64,000 nt of DNA from Eublepharis macularius (lineage: Eukaryota > Chordata > Lepidosauria > Squamata > Eublepharidae), in contig NC_072796.1 of assembly GCF_028583425.1 (NCBI RefSeq), positions 131,041,464 to 131,105,463 on the forward strand, given 5' to 3'. Made by a program: the position numbers and the translations under genes. The notes below the pieces were generated by a model that was not told the origin of the DNA, made no database searches, and was given only the letters and a program-made list of their open reading frames with translations. Positions 49,701 through 55,250 of this stretch are shown in pieces. Each line of letters opens with the position of its first letter. The stretch's first letter is position 1.

Positions 49701-51139
49701 AAGCGGGATCCAAATGCTTTCCATTAAGAAATAAGATCAATTATAGGGCAATATAGATGGATTGATCTATTGCCAGATAAGTTTGGACAGGGCATCCTAA
49801 ACCAAATCCCAGCTCAGCAAAGTGTTCTTCACATGCACTTCGTGTGCACGCGCTACAGCACCTGTGCGATGGCATCACTTGCGGAAGCAACATCATTGCA
49901 CCATCCATGGGAGCGCTCCCGCACTCCGTGCAGGGGTGATTTGTCCTGTTTGGGGCATAGCACGTGATCTTGAGGTGCCTGTTGGTGGCGGGCAACCTCC
50001 GGGAGCTTGCCACCTCCTGCCAACCACTGGCGGGTTGGCAGACAAGGTGGCAAACCCCTGTGAGTTTGCCTGCCAGTGGCAGGCACATGGGAACCCTACT
50101 TCATGCCCAAATCTCCAGGAATTTCCCAAGCTGGAGTTGACAGACCTACCCCCCACATACATATAGCCTCTATGGAAAGTGATGTTTGTCTGAATCTGGT
50201 CGGAGTTATAGTCTTAGTGTCTATCTGTTAAAAGCAACAAACAATCTCACCGGGGTCTAGGGTTGTCAGTACCCCTGGCCTCTGTTTCTGGCAGTAGGCT
50301 GGCAGGGGGGAAAACAAAGCAAAAATTTCTGTTGCGCTGACAGCATGATGTCATTTCTGGGATGAACCTGGAAGTGCCATCATACCACTCTAGGATTCGT
50401 TTTAGGAATCAGAGATCACTGTGACATCACTTCTGGGTTTGCCTGGGAAATGCCATCATGAAGTCAACACAATGGTGCCCTCTCTCTCCCCACTCCCTAC
50501 CCACAGTCTGCTGCCAGGTACCGGATACGGATTGGCAACCTTATTGGGGTCTATAATGCAGATGGAATTGTGGGTTTGGGCTATGCATGCAGTTCCTGGG
50601 ACAGACCTTCTGTCGATCAAATTTTCTAACCATGCCATTTGCTATTAGAACCAATTGCTTAGGGGTGGTTGGACTCTCCCTGAAGGTCTTCAAGAAGAAG
50701 ATGGACAGCCACCTGTTGGGAATTCTGCAGGCTGGGTTTCCAACTCTGTGTCTTTGTGTCTTTATGAAAAAGGCAGCACTGACCCACCAAATGTCATACC
50801 CACAAACAAACACTCTTCCTCTCCTTCCAAACTTACCAGCCACCACCTGTAGCTCTCTGGAGGCATGAAGGCATTCTGTGCGGTCAAGAAAGGTTGCATA
50901 GTTTGGTTAAACCTCTCATCGAACCAGAGCGAAACCCCCTGCTCGGAGATACAGGTGCTACAGCCGCATGGTCTCCGGGGATATTTCATCAGTTTTCGAA
51001 ACTGCTCGATAATCTGCTTGGGGTCCCAGGTGACCATCACAGCGTTGTGTGTGTAATTTAGCAAGAACGATGTGATGGTGATGACAAACAGCAAGGCCAG
51101 CGTAAACATTTTCAGGCTCCTCTTCCTGACGGCAAGCAT
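30084..51139 (-). CDS. ST3GAL1: ST3GAL1-type beta-galactoside alpha-2,3-sialyltransferase, complete six-exon coding sequence
   Basis: Coding exons in transcript order are 51139-50837, 48646-48450, 44153-43974, 35379-35334, 31035-30916 and 30257-30084. They join to 1,020 nt (339 aa plus TGA), close to the roughly 340 aa usual for ST3GAL1. The family moves sialic acid from CMP-Neu5Ac to the galactose of Gal-beta-1,3-GalNAc (core 1 O-glycans) in the Golgi lumen. The protein has a short basic cytosolic tail, one signal-anchor (about residues 11-27), a Cys-rich stem (C58, C60, C63), sialylmotif L around C138/C141 with VVGNSGN, sialylmotif S with RYPSTG and C280, motif III HHYWE (297-301) and motif VS HDGDFE (H315, E320). 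Sequons occur at N28, N78, N113 and N322. All introns are GT-AG (about 2.2, 4.3, 8.6, 4.3 and 0.66 kb). The stem segment [12 protein letters not shown] favours ST3GAL1 over ST3GAL2. A lineage-specific ST3GAL1-like paralogue is less likely but not excluded. The gene looks intact. Confidence 0.95.
30325..30605 (-). repeat. CR1-like fragment and tRNA SINE in ST3GAL1 intron 5
   Basis: 30325-30425 reads on minus as a CR1-type 3' segment (complement of CATGTTGGATCAGGCCAATG). 30471-30605 is a minus SINE with GGTTAGGTTGAGAGAGAATG on plus. They occupy roughly 40% of this 658-bp intron. Confidence 0.55.
30916..31035 (-). CDS. ST3GAL1: ST3GAL1 coding exon 5 (sialylmotif S)
   Basis: Spans 120 nt, 40 whole codons from [16 protein letters not shown] through HGRYPSTG to HICDE. 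Acceptor is TCCACACAG and donor GAG|GTACAT. It carries the donor/acceptor-binding S motif, with Cys280 placed to form the conserved disulphide with the L-motif cysteine. Confidence 0.95.
31258..31436 (+). repeat. 5S rRNA-derived SINE, promoter region intact
   Basis: Contains GGAAGCTAAGCAGGGTTGAC (A box/IE) and GGTTAGTTCTTGGATGAGAG plus ACCGCC (box C), then GGCAAACCACCTCTGG and a short 3' tail. It is antisense to ST3GAL1 in intron 4, about 220 bp upstream of the exon 5 acceptor in transcript order. Confidence 0.75.
31672..31990 (+). mobile_element. L2/CR1-like LINE 3' end
   Basis: GGAGATGTTCCGCCCGGCCT to the 3' end GAGCCGCCCTGAGCCC with an (AAAAT)n tail. Same family as 12778 and 58264. Confidence 0.7.
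32410..32765 (+). mobile_element. CAGGGC-type hAT nonautonomous element
   Basis: Starts CAGGGCAACGCAGTTCC and ends GACCCCTG, with the exact 8-bp duplication ACTAAGTA (32402-32409, 32766-32773). The interior repeats GGATTGGG and GGCCATTTTGGGC-like blocks. Confidence 0.8.
33066..33285 (-). repeat. TAGGGTTGCC-family hAT MITE
   Basis: Family order on minus: TGTTGCCAACTCCATGTTGG, AAATTCCTGGAGATTTCGAG, ACTTCAGTGGGGTACAT, CCAAAGCTGCCGTTTTCTC, and GAACTGATCTCTGGAG. Confidence 0.65.
33286..34555. other. ST3GAL1 intron 4, no feature recognised
   Basis: No exon-like conserved frame or clear repeat seen. Confidence 0.5.
34559..34968. mobile_element. Foldback MITE, GAGCCAAACCACA variant
   Basis: Starts GAGCCAAACCACATGATACG and ends GTATTGTGTGGTTCGACTC, flanked by TGA (34556-34558, 34969-34971). 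ACACGTGNN blocks pair across the interior (TACACGTGTTCC, GACACGTGCTC). It lies about 370 bp beyond the exon 4 donor in intron 4. Confidence 0.75.
35334..35379 (-). CDS. ST3GAL1: ST3GAL1 coding exon 4 (46-nt small exon)
   Basis: A very short exon between acceptor TCTAACAG and donor AAG|GTCAGT. Its first base C completes His227 (CA+C), then 15 codons read [15 protein letters not shown], matching the TYxPVP segment between the L and S motifs of ST3GAL1. Without it, exons 3 and 5 would not join in frame. Confidence 0.9.
35380..36591. other. ST3GAL1 intron 3 (3' part), no feature recognised
   Basis: No supported repeat or exon in this stretch. Confidence 0.5.
36600..36989. mobile_element. hAT-type MITE, TAGAGATGGGCACGAAC family, copy C
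   Basis: Starts TAGAGATGGGCACGAACC and ends GGTTCATGCCCCT, flanked by ATAACTAC/CTAACTAC (7 of 8). Contains tandem GACCTGGAAGTGAT units. Confidence 0.8.
36998..37835. other. ST3GAL1 intron 3, A/T-rich, no feature recognised
   Basis: No supported repeat or exon. Confidence 0.5.
37838..38344 (-). repeat. tRNA-derived SINE (GTGGCTTAG head), split by a hAT element
   Basis: On minus the head GGCTGTGGCTTAGCAGTAAA and GGTTCAATCCCCGGCATCTC run to AAGACCCTACAGAGTCAC, then resume after the insert with ATAGTCCAAGGATCTGACTC. Confidence 0.75.
37884..38184 (+). mobile_element. hAT nonautonomous element with MER1-like sequence
   Basis: Starts CAGGGGTCCCCAACCCCCGG and ends GGTTGGGAACTGCTG, with the exact 8-bp duplication GTCTAATC (37876-37883, 38185-38192). 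Subterminal blocks GGTCCGTGGCCTGTTAGCAA and GGTCCGTGGAAAAATTATCT resemble mammalian MER1/Charlie3 nonautonomous elements. The middle differs. Confidence 0.85.
38528..38660. repeat. Unclassified CCTGRAGAAAAA repeat
   Basis: ACCTGAAGAAAAAAAAATCC, TCTTAGTGGGATGTTATTGA and CATGCCATGAAAAGTTTCAT match the 24540 family. Confidence 0.5.
38728..38875 (-). repeat. CR1-like LINE fragment
   Basis: Minus-strand match to a CR1-type 3' region. Plus shows GATCTCCATGAATCTGTCTA and CACTACATCCTCCTGTAATG. Confidence 0.55.
38980..39220 (+). repeat. tRNA-derived squamate SINE, full length
   Basis: Head GCCAGTTTGATGTAGTGGTT and B box GGTTTGATTTCCC, body CCAGCTGGGTGACCTTGCG, and 3' end CCTATAAATCGAATGTTATA. It is the reference copy for this family in the window. 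Confidence 0.85.
39221..40202. other. ST3GAL1 intron 3, mostly unassigned
   Basis: 39357-39425 shares CAAAATATTTTG and GCTGAGAAAATGTGG with 41744-41819, inside a Penelope-like palindrome. Nothing else recognised. Confidence 0.4.
40203..40425 (+). repeat. tRNA-derived SINE, full length
   Basis: Head TTGTGTAGTGGTTAGAGTG, body ACTAGGTGACCTTGGGCCAG, and tail TTGGGTCCCCATTTGGGAG ending in an AATGAAGTAAAT-type tail. Confidence 0.8.
40801..41690 (+). mobile_element. Solo-LTR-like insertion
   Basis: Starts TGTGGGCCCCCAGCCCC and ends CCGACCCTGGACA, flanked by the exact 5-bp duplication TAGGG (40796-40800, 41691-41695). TG...CA ends plus 5 bp indicate integrase-type insertion. GC-rich, about 890 bp, with a long plus-strand open frame (41126-41611) that is compositionally biased and has no recognised domain. 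Strand is uncertain. Confidence 0.65.
41826..41862 (+). ncRNA. Hammerhead-ribozyme-like motif, second family
   Basis: CTGAAGA, A, GTGAGC, TGTG, GCTCAC, then AAAAGC. A perfect 6-bp helix II sits between the core boxes, but the GAAA box has decayed to AAAA in this arm. Confidence 0.35.
42072..42290. mobile_element. Penelope-like palindromic repeat
   Basis: Inverted arms with GTCCAGTAGCACCTTTAAGG versus complement GGTGGTACTGGAC. Also GTAAGCTTTCGAGAACCACA versus TGTGGTTCTCAACAGCTTAT about a centre near 42190. CTGACAAAGACAGC is a decayed ribozyme core. Confidence 0.7.
42291..42990. other. ST3GAL1 intron 3, no feature recognised
   Basis: A 105-codon open frame at 42513-42830 shows no recognised domain. 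Confidence 0.5.
42996..43614 (+). mobile_element. L1 LINE 3' end, 5'-truncated and frameshifted
   Basis: Translation gives [20 protein letters not shown], then in a shifted frame [10 protein letters not shown] and [19 protein letters not shown], the C terminus of L1 ORF2. The A-rich 3' UTR runs into a GAAA array. It is antisense to ST3GAL1. Confidence 0.8.
43615..43712. repeat. (GAAA)n microsatellite
   Basis: Uninterrupted array of about 22 units that grew from the L1 tail. On the ST3GAL1 transcript it is a CTTT tract about 260 nt downstream of the exon 3 donor. Confidence 0.95.
43754..43945. mobile_element. Foldback MITE, GGCCRTTTCCRNA family, copy F2
   Basis: Starts GGCCATTTCCACACTACTCA and ends TGAGTAGTACAGAAATGGCC. 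Arms pair through GAAGATAGCGTTTTCTCGCA and its complement to a centre near 43852. Flanked by ATT on both sides. It begins 26 bp beyond the exon 3 donor GT of ST3GAL1. Confidence 0.85.
43974..44153 (-). CDS. ST3GAL1: ST3GAL1 coding exon 3 (second half of sialylmotif L)
   Basis: Spans 180 nt. Acceptor CCCAAG follows a CT-rich tract. The first base completes Arg167, then [14 protein letters not shown] to TTGTIN, with two bases (CA) of His227 before donor GTAAGC. It holds the rest of the L motif and the [10 protein letters not shown] segment typical of the ST3GAL1/2 branch. A foldback MITE lies directly downstream in the intron. Confidence 0.95.
44470..44658 (-). mobile_element. TAGGGTTGCC-family hAT MITE
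   Basis: Exact 8-bp duplication TTAAAGCC at 44462-44469 and 44659-44666. Minus-strand family order: GGTTGCGGAATTCCTGGAGA, ATAATGCCATAGGG, CATTTTCTCCAGCAG. Confidence 0.8.
44700..44885 (+). repeat. 5S rRNA-derived SINE, promoter region intact
   Basis: CAGAAGCTAAGCAGGGTCAA and GGTTAGCAATTGGATGGGAG plus ACC preserve the 5S internal promoter. Body GGCAATGGCAAACCACCTC, tail GGGTTGCCATAAGTCAGC. Confidence 0.8.
44886..45690. other. ST3GAL1 intron 2, no complete feature
   Basis: 45308-45360 (GAGCCAAATTACACCCCCGG) looks like one end of the foldback GAGCC family. CA-rich 45018-45035 and GT-rich 45180-45200 are short simple repeats. Confidence 0.4.
45697..45895. mobile_element. Penelope-like palindromic repeat
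   Basis: Arms GGCAAGATTTGAGTCCAGTG...TTAAAGATCAACAAGATT and AATCTTTTTGATCTTTAAGG...GACTCAAATCTTGC pair across a centre near 45780. Outer ends TTTTTCAGGAGG/CCACCTGAAA with a weak ACTTT duplication. Confidence 0.65.
45896..46383. other. ST3GAL1 intron 2, no feature recognised
   Basis: No supported repeat or exon. Confidence 0.5.
46384..46545 (+). repeat. TAGGGTTGCC-family hAT MITE, 3'-truncated
   Basis: CAGGGTTACCAACTCCAGGT, TACTGGAGATTTGTGAGTGG, TATAATGCCATACAGTCCAC, CCATTTTCTCCAGGGGAATT, then similarity ends. Confidence 0.7.
46546..47300. other. ST3GAL1 intron 2, no feature recognised
   Basis: No supported repeat or exon. Confidence 0.5.
47310..47530 (+). mobile_element. TAGGGTTGCC-family hAT MITE, full length
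   Basis: Starts TAGGGTTGGCAGGTGCGG and ends GGGAGGTTGGCAACCCTA, 221 bp, flanked by GCCATTTG/GCCATTCC (6 of 8). It is the reference copy of this family in the window. Confidence 0.8.
47641..48074. repeat. Foldback MITE with 94-bp tandem units
   Basis: Units start at 47703, 47797 and 47891 (94-bp period, each GGGCCAAGCT...GAATGACACTTGAA...AACAGGGAGGAATAC), preceded by a partial unit from about 47650. An inverted end closes at 48019, with TGA at both borders (47700-47702, 48020-48022), followed by a second partial inverted end to 48073. Confidence 0.8.
48158..48275. mobile_element. Foldback MITE, GGGCCAAGCTACA family, short copy
   Basis: Starts GGGCCAAGCTACACATGACG and ends CATGTGTAGCTTGGCCC, 118 bp, nearly palindromic, with exact TTA duplications (48155-48157, 48276-48278). 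It lies 175 bp past the exon 2 donor in intron 2. Confidence 0.85.
48450..48646 (-). CDS. ST3GAL1: ST3GAL1 coding exon 2 (first half of sialylmotif L)
   Basis: Spans 197 nt after acceptor TTCACAG, starts [14 protein letters not shown] and ends HDFVF plus two bases of the next Arg codon at donor GTGAGT. It contains the CMP-sialic-acid-binding L motif ([12 protein letters not shown], about residues 138-149) and a sequon at N113. Confidence 0.95.
48647..50257. other. ST3GAL1 intron 1, mostly unassigned
   Basis: 49750-50105 has GC-rich hAT-like vocabulary (GCGATGGCATCACTTGCGG, GGTTGGCAGACAAGG) without clear borders. 50100-50150 is a scrap of the TAGGGTTGCC family. No other exon seen. Confidence 0.4.
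50258..50543. mobile_element. hAT-type MITE with TAGGGTTGTC/GGCAACCTTA ends
   Basis: Starts TAGGGTTGTCAGTACCCC and ends GGATTGGCAACCTTA, flanked by CCGGGGTC/TTGGGGTC (6 of 8). Interior contains GATGTCATTTCTGGGATG and GTGACATCACTTCTGGG. Confidence 0.65.
50837..51139 (-). CDS. ST3GAL1: ST3GAL1 coding exon 1 (start, membrane anchor, stem)
   Basis: Encodes residues 1-101 in 303 nt, ending in phase 0 at donor GTAAGT after YRWWL. The chosen ATG at 51139-51137 has an A at -3 and gives [10 protein letters not shown], aligned with the start of other ST3GAL1 proteins. The frame stays open 23 codons further upstream to another ATG at 51208, but those codons follow a pyrimidine-rich tract and look like intron or 5' UTR. 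A possible 5' UTR acceptor AG lies at 51156-51157. The exon carries the signal-anchor and the stem cysteines. Confidence 0.93.
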
Positions 51140-51720
51140 TTTGCCTTTTGACTTCCTTGGCCGGTGCAAAACAGGGAAGATTGAGGTAAGAAAAACAGGA
51201 AACAGCAAGGGTTTTTTTTTTAGTTCCTCAATAGTCTCAGCTTAATTTCATTGTTCAAAGGAAATAAAAACGCTTTCATCGTATCCTTGACCGATTTAAG
51301 AGGCAAATATGGCTCGTCTCTTTCTTCTCCACCTTCGCCCAATGGGCCCCAAATCTCTGGAGTCCGACTTGTTGAACAGCTGCTAATTTCTCCCTCTGAA
51401 GGTTTAATCAAAGCTAACAGCCACAATTTTCCTTTTGTCACCCCAGCGGATCTAGAGCGCTTGTGTAAAGGACTTTGTTCCAGGTAACAGATGCTCAAGC
51501 CTCTTCGTTTCAGCAGGTTGCTGGAATTCCTTTGCCACCTGGACACACAAAAGAGAAGGGGAATCTTCACTAGGGAGTTTCATAGCTCTTTCCGTTTCAC
51601 TTGGACGCTAAGGCCCCACCTCATAGTTACAAAAGAATAAAAATCAAACGTAGGGTTTTCATTTTGAGCAATGTGCAATATGATAACATTACCTTTTCTC
51701 CAAGTTAAACTGCATGTTCA
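51140..51720. other. Upstream of ST3GAL1 start codon: possible UTR exon edge and intron
   Basis: A pyrimidine-rich stretch on the minus strand (about 51165-51230) precedes a possible acceptor at 51156-51157. Beyond that nothing is recognised. No promoter can be assigned. Confidence 0.4.
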
Positions 51721-51726
51721 CTGAAT

Positions 51727-51884
51727 GGCCATTTCCACACCGTTTACCTTATTCTGCAAAATAGCGAAATCTCACGAGAAGACGCTGTTATCGCGCAAGA
51801 AGATGAGATAACAGCATCTTCTTGCGAGATTTCGCGTGAGATTTTGCTATTTTGCAGAATAAGGTAAGCCATGTGGAAACGGCC
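51727..51884. mobile_element. Foldback MITE, GGCCRTTTCCRNA family, copy F3
   Basis: Starts GGCCATTTCCACACCGTTTA and ends CATGTGGAAACGGCC, 158 bp. Arms pair through TTATTCTGCAAAATAGC and its complement. Flanking AAT/TAT is an imperfect duplication. Confidence 0.8.
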
Positions 51885-51934
51885 TATGTTCGGTGACCAA
51901 AGCCCTTTTCAGACAAGCCTTGTTCACAAGTGAC

Positions 51935-52060
51935 AGGGGACACACATTCAATTGGTATTTATATCCCTCCCTCCCCGCAAGCAGGACCAGGTTGGGTCAC
52001 AACAATGAAAAATCATACAGATTAAAACATGTTAAAACACAGAAGAATAAAATACATATA
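51935..52060 (-). repeat. SINE/LINE tail fragment
   Basis: Minus orientation of a tail with GGGTCACAACAATGAAAAAT on plus and ATTTATATCCCTCC, like the 13395 fragment. Confidence 0.35.
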
Positions 52061-52127
52061 AAATCAATGAGTAATTTCCATGTTATTTCAATGCATATAC
52101 AGTTCAATGCCGGAGATCCAGCGTTGA

Positions 52128-52196
52128 AGGTGGTTCTCGAAAGCTTATGCTACAGTAAAATTGGTTAGTTTTAAAGGTGCTACTGGATTCTTCACT
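52128..52196 (+). repeat. Penelope-like repeat, single 3' arm
   Basis: GGTTCTCGAAAGCTTATGCT followed by GGTTAGTTTTAAAGGTGCTA and CTGGATTC as in the 42072 palindrome. Confidence 0.6.
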
Positions 52197-52446
52197 ACAG
52201 TTCAATGCGTGATTGAAACTCCGTATTGTCCCTGGTTTTATTCATAAACTGAACGTGCATTGGGTTTTCCTTACAAACAGATATACACATGTACGTGCCG
52301 GCTGTATGTGTGTTCACTGTTACCTTGTGAACAAAGCTACATTCTAAAGCAAGGGGGATAATGAACTTGTCTATCCTTGAAGACAACTTAGAAATGGTTG
52401 TTGTGGGTTTTCCGGGCTGTATTGCCGTGGTCTTGGCATTGTAGTT

Positions 52447-52487
52447 CCTGACGTTTTGCCAGCAGCTGTGGCTGGCATCTTCAGAGG
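52447..52487 (-). ncRNA. Hammerhead-ribozyme-like motif, core mutated
   Basis: Same 41-nt layout as 18594-18634, but the GAAA box reads AAAA (GGCAAAACGTC), so this arm should be inactive. Confidence 0.35.
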
Positions 52488-52551
52488 TGTAGCACCAAAA
52501 GACAGAGATCTCTCAGTCGACACTGAGAGATCTCTGTCTTTTGGTGCTACA

Positions 52552-52592
52552 CCTCTGAAGATGCCAGCCACAGCTGCTGGCGAAACGTCAGG
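52552..52592 (+). ncRNA. Hammerhead-ribozyme-like motif
   Basis: CCT, CTGAAGA, T, GCCAGC/GCTGGC helix II, GAAAC, GTC, AGG all present. Confidence 0.45.
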
Positions 52593-52789
52593 AACTACAA
52601 TACCAAGACCACGGCAATACAGCCTGGAAAACCCACAACAACCATAGTTCTCCGGCCGTGAAAGCCTTCGACAATACATACAACTCAGAAAGTTTAATTA
52701 GTGTAGAATGCAACTGCTTGGCTGTTGAAAGGAACCATAAGGCCCAGAAAAGGGCAACCGAGATGTTTAGAAGGTTGCAGCACCTCTCT

Positions 52790-53320
52790 TTTTCTTTTTC
52801 TTAATTTTTATTTAATCAGTTGCCACATGTAACTACAACAAGTAAACAATAACAATTTGTACATTAACAGTAAGCTTTCAGACTAAACAACAACTAGAAG
52901 TTATGCCAAATAATCATATGAAGAATTGTGTAGGTGACTAGGCATTAGATCTACAAAAAAAAAAAGAGAATTACACTCTCTTAGTATCCAAACCACTCAT
53001 AGAACGAGGTATGTATCTGACTATCTGTAGATGAATGTTGTTTCTCTATATATTCCAGTATGGGCTGCAAAGTTTTGAGAAAGGTGGAGTGTTTTCTGTC
53101 ATTTTTATTTGGTCTGCAATCTTTTCCATTATTAAATAATTCCAGATTTTCAAATACCAAGTTGTGATTTGTGGGACTTTTTTTTTGTCTCTCCAGCAGG
53201 CTGCAATAGTCGTTTTAGCCGCGGTCAAAAGTATGGCTATCAAATTTTTCTGAGGTGTTGGCATATTTAAATCATACCCCAAATTTAGCAAAATTGCTTC
53301 TGGTGCTAATGGTACTGAAA
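52790..53320 (-). mobile_element. L1 LINE 3' end, 5'-truncated, with target duplication
   Basis: On minus the reading frame 53291-53046 contains LLTAAKTTIAACW and KIWNYLIMEKIADQIK, the end of L1 ORF2, followed by 3' UTR and a poly(A) tail (T-rich at 52790 on plus). Flanked by TGCAGCACCTCTCT/TGCAGCACCTTTCT (13 of 14; 52776-52789, 53321-53334). Confidence 0.85.
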
Positions 53321-53347
53321 TGCAGCACCTTTCTGAAGCTCTCTCAA

Positions 53348-54105
53348 TGTCAGGTCCAGTATATATCTAAACTGTACTGACACCATTTTCTAATGCTTTT
53401 AGTGTTTAAGTGTTTTCTCCTCAGGTGCACCAGTTCCCAGGCAGCATTCCCACCAGAGGAGACTGTTTTGTCTAACACCGTTCCACCAAGCATTGGCCTT
53501 GGAGGAGAGCAGCTTCCCAGGACTGAAAGATGTTGTTTTGAGAACTGTGGGGGGAGGCTGTTCCAGATGGGTATTGTTACTCTGTATCCTATGCTTGCTC
53601 TTCATTGGTAACAATGATCATGTACCATCCTGAGTCTCCTATTCAGGACAGTGGACTATAATGGACCTTTTCTGCAATAAAGCTTCTAATGTCAGACTGT
53701 GGCTAGATAAGGCACTCTCTGCAATGTTCCCTTTAGAAGCAAGAATAAGTCCAATGTCTGGCAAAGGAAGCTTTATTGCAGAAAAGGTCCATTATAGTCC
53801 ACTGTCCTGAATAGGAGACTCAGGATGGTACATGATCATTGTTACCAATGAAGAGCAAGCATAGGATACAGAGTAACAATACCCATCTGGAACAGCCTCC
53901 CCCCACAGTTCTCAAAACAACATCTTTCAGTCCTGGGAAGCTGCTCTCCTCCAAGGCCAATGCTTGGTGGAACGGTGTTAGACAAAACAGTCTCCTCTGG
54001 TGGGAATGCTGCCTGGGAACTGGTGCACCTGAGGAGAAAACACTTAAACACTAAAAGCATTAGAAAATGGTGTCAGTACAGTTTAGATATATACTGGACC
54101 TGACA
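53348..54105. mobile_element. Large palindrome with TG...CA ends and 5-bp duplication
   Basis: Left arm 53348-53685 and right arm 53768-54105 are both 338 bp. The arms encode the same 71- and 72-codon open frames on opposite strands, so they appear identical over at least that part. The spacer is 82 bp (53686-53767). Termini are TGTCAGGTCC...GGACCTGACA with CTCAA on both sides (53343-53347, 54106-54110). Each arm's inner end has AATAAAGCTT. The structure is compatible with LTR sequence joined head to head, or an unclassified DNA transposon with long inverted repeats. No protein domain seen. Confidence 0.8.
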
Positions 54106-54673
54106 CTCAACATATGTCCCAAAAAATGAATACAGGTTGGACATAGAGCTTGCTGCCACAACCTTGTTCCCCCCTTTCCCGTATTTATTTCCCCCATTGT
54201 TCGGACATCTGAAAAGGGCTATTGTTGGGGGACAGTTTCTATTTTTTAAATTGTAATTTGCCAGCATTTTTTACAATCTAGCCATCACAGTAGAGCACAA
54301 CTGACAGCCATCACTACACGAAATGTTCATAACCAACAATGGCGTTGCTCTAGACTAAATGGGGTAGATCCTACCCCAAGCCTCCCGCTCCACTGAGCAA
54401 AGTTTGAAGCCTTCCTCCACTGGAGAAAGATCCACTTAAGTTGCAGGAAGGTTCTTTAGAGGATGGTTGGATCTGTAGCAGTGGGTGTGTATGGAGAACA
54501 CGCACGACAAAATCACCACCCCTCATAAAACGCATGAAGTCACACTTGGTCCATCCAGCCTGGAACATTTCCTGTGATCTTTTGAATTGGAGATGAGGCA
54601 CATGGAAAAGGAATCTCACGCATGCAAAATATGCGCTCTATCACAGACCCAGTGATCATCCTCCAGCAGCTTC
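54106..54673. other. No feature recognised
   Basis: No gene or clear repeat seen. Confidence 0.5.
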
Positions 54674-54681
54674 CTCCACAT

Positions 54682-55161
54682 CAGGGGTGGCCAAACTGCG
54701 GCTCGGGAGCCACATGCGGCTCTTCTAGACGTATCGTGTGGCTCCCGGAGGTCTCTGAGTATCGCCATGTCCATACATTTTATTTTAGTCTAGTTTATTT
54801 CTCTGCCTCCCTTTCCTCGTTTCTTTCCGTGTCTTTCCTTCTTTTTCCTTTTTTCCTCCTTCCTCTTTCTTTCCATGTCTTTCATATTTTCAATCAAAAT
54901 GTTGGGGTTGCCAGATCTGACTCAGAAAATATTTGGGGACTTTGGGGGTGAAGCCTAGCAAGGATGTGATGTCACTTTTGTGATGTCACTTCCAGCATAC
55001 TACACCCAAACCCCACCCCTTTCTGTGATGTCACTTTCAAGACACTCCCCTAAACCCACCTCCTCATCTGAAGTCACTTCAATGCATCATGTCTTGTGGC
55101 TCTCAGACATCTGATGTTTATTCTATGTGGCTCTTACATTGAGCAAGTTTGGCCACCCCTG
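54682..55161. mobile_element. hAT-type element, CAGGGGTGGCCAAA ends, shorter copy
   Basis: Starts CAGGGGTGGCCAAACTGCGG and ends TTTGGCCACCCCTG, flanked by CTCCACAT/CCCCACAT (7 of 8). 480 bp. Carries the same subterminal GGCTCT blocks, a short CT-rich tract (about 54805-54890) and GTGATGTCACTTCCAG as 16185-17642. Confidence 0.85.
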
Positions 55162-55220
55162 CCCCACATACTCTGAAGCTAGATAAGCAATAAATTAATG
55201 AACGAACATCATATCCGGGT

Positions 55221-55250
55221 TTTTTTTCCTGTTCGTGCCCATCTCTAGTT
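55221..55250. repeat. TAGAGATGGGCACGAAC family, one terminus only
   Basis: CTGTTCGTGCCCATCTCTAG is an isolated right end of the MITE family. Confidence 0.7.

Larger units (their letters stand above)
52395..52679. mobile_element. Penelope-like palindromic element, copy 2
   Basis: Arms of about 120 bp meet at CTCTCAGTCGACACTGAGAG (about 52510-52529). Flanked by ACAACTTAGAAA/ACAACTCAGAAA (11 of 12; 52383-52394, 52680-52691). The right end keeps the outer TTCTCCGGCCGTGAAAGCC segment. Confidence 0.75.

Noticed and set aside
51140..51208. Upstream in-frame ATG extending ST3GAL1 by 23 codons
   Set aside because: The extension follows a pyrimidine tract with a possible acceptor and would put a hydrophobic, non-conserved segment ahead of the usual basic tail. 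The ATG at 51139 matches the family start.
53393..54060. Pairs of identical 71-72 codon open frames as a possible duplicated gene
   Set aside because: They are opposite readings of the same palindrome arms. No domain, and both strands are equally open.
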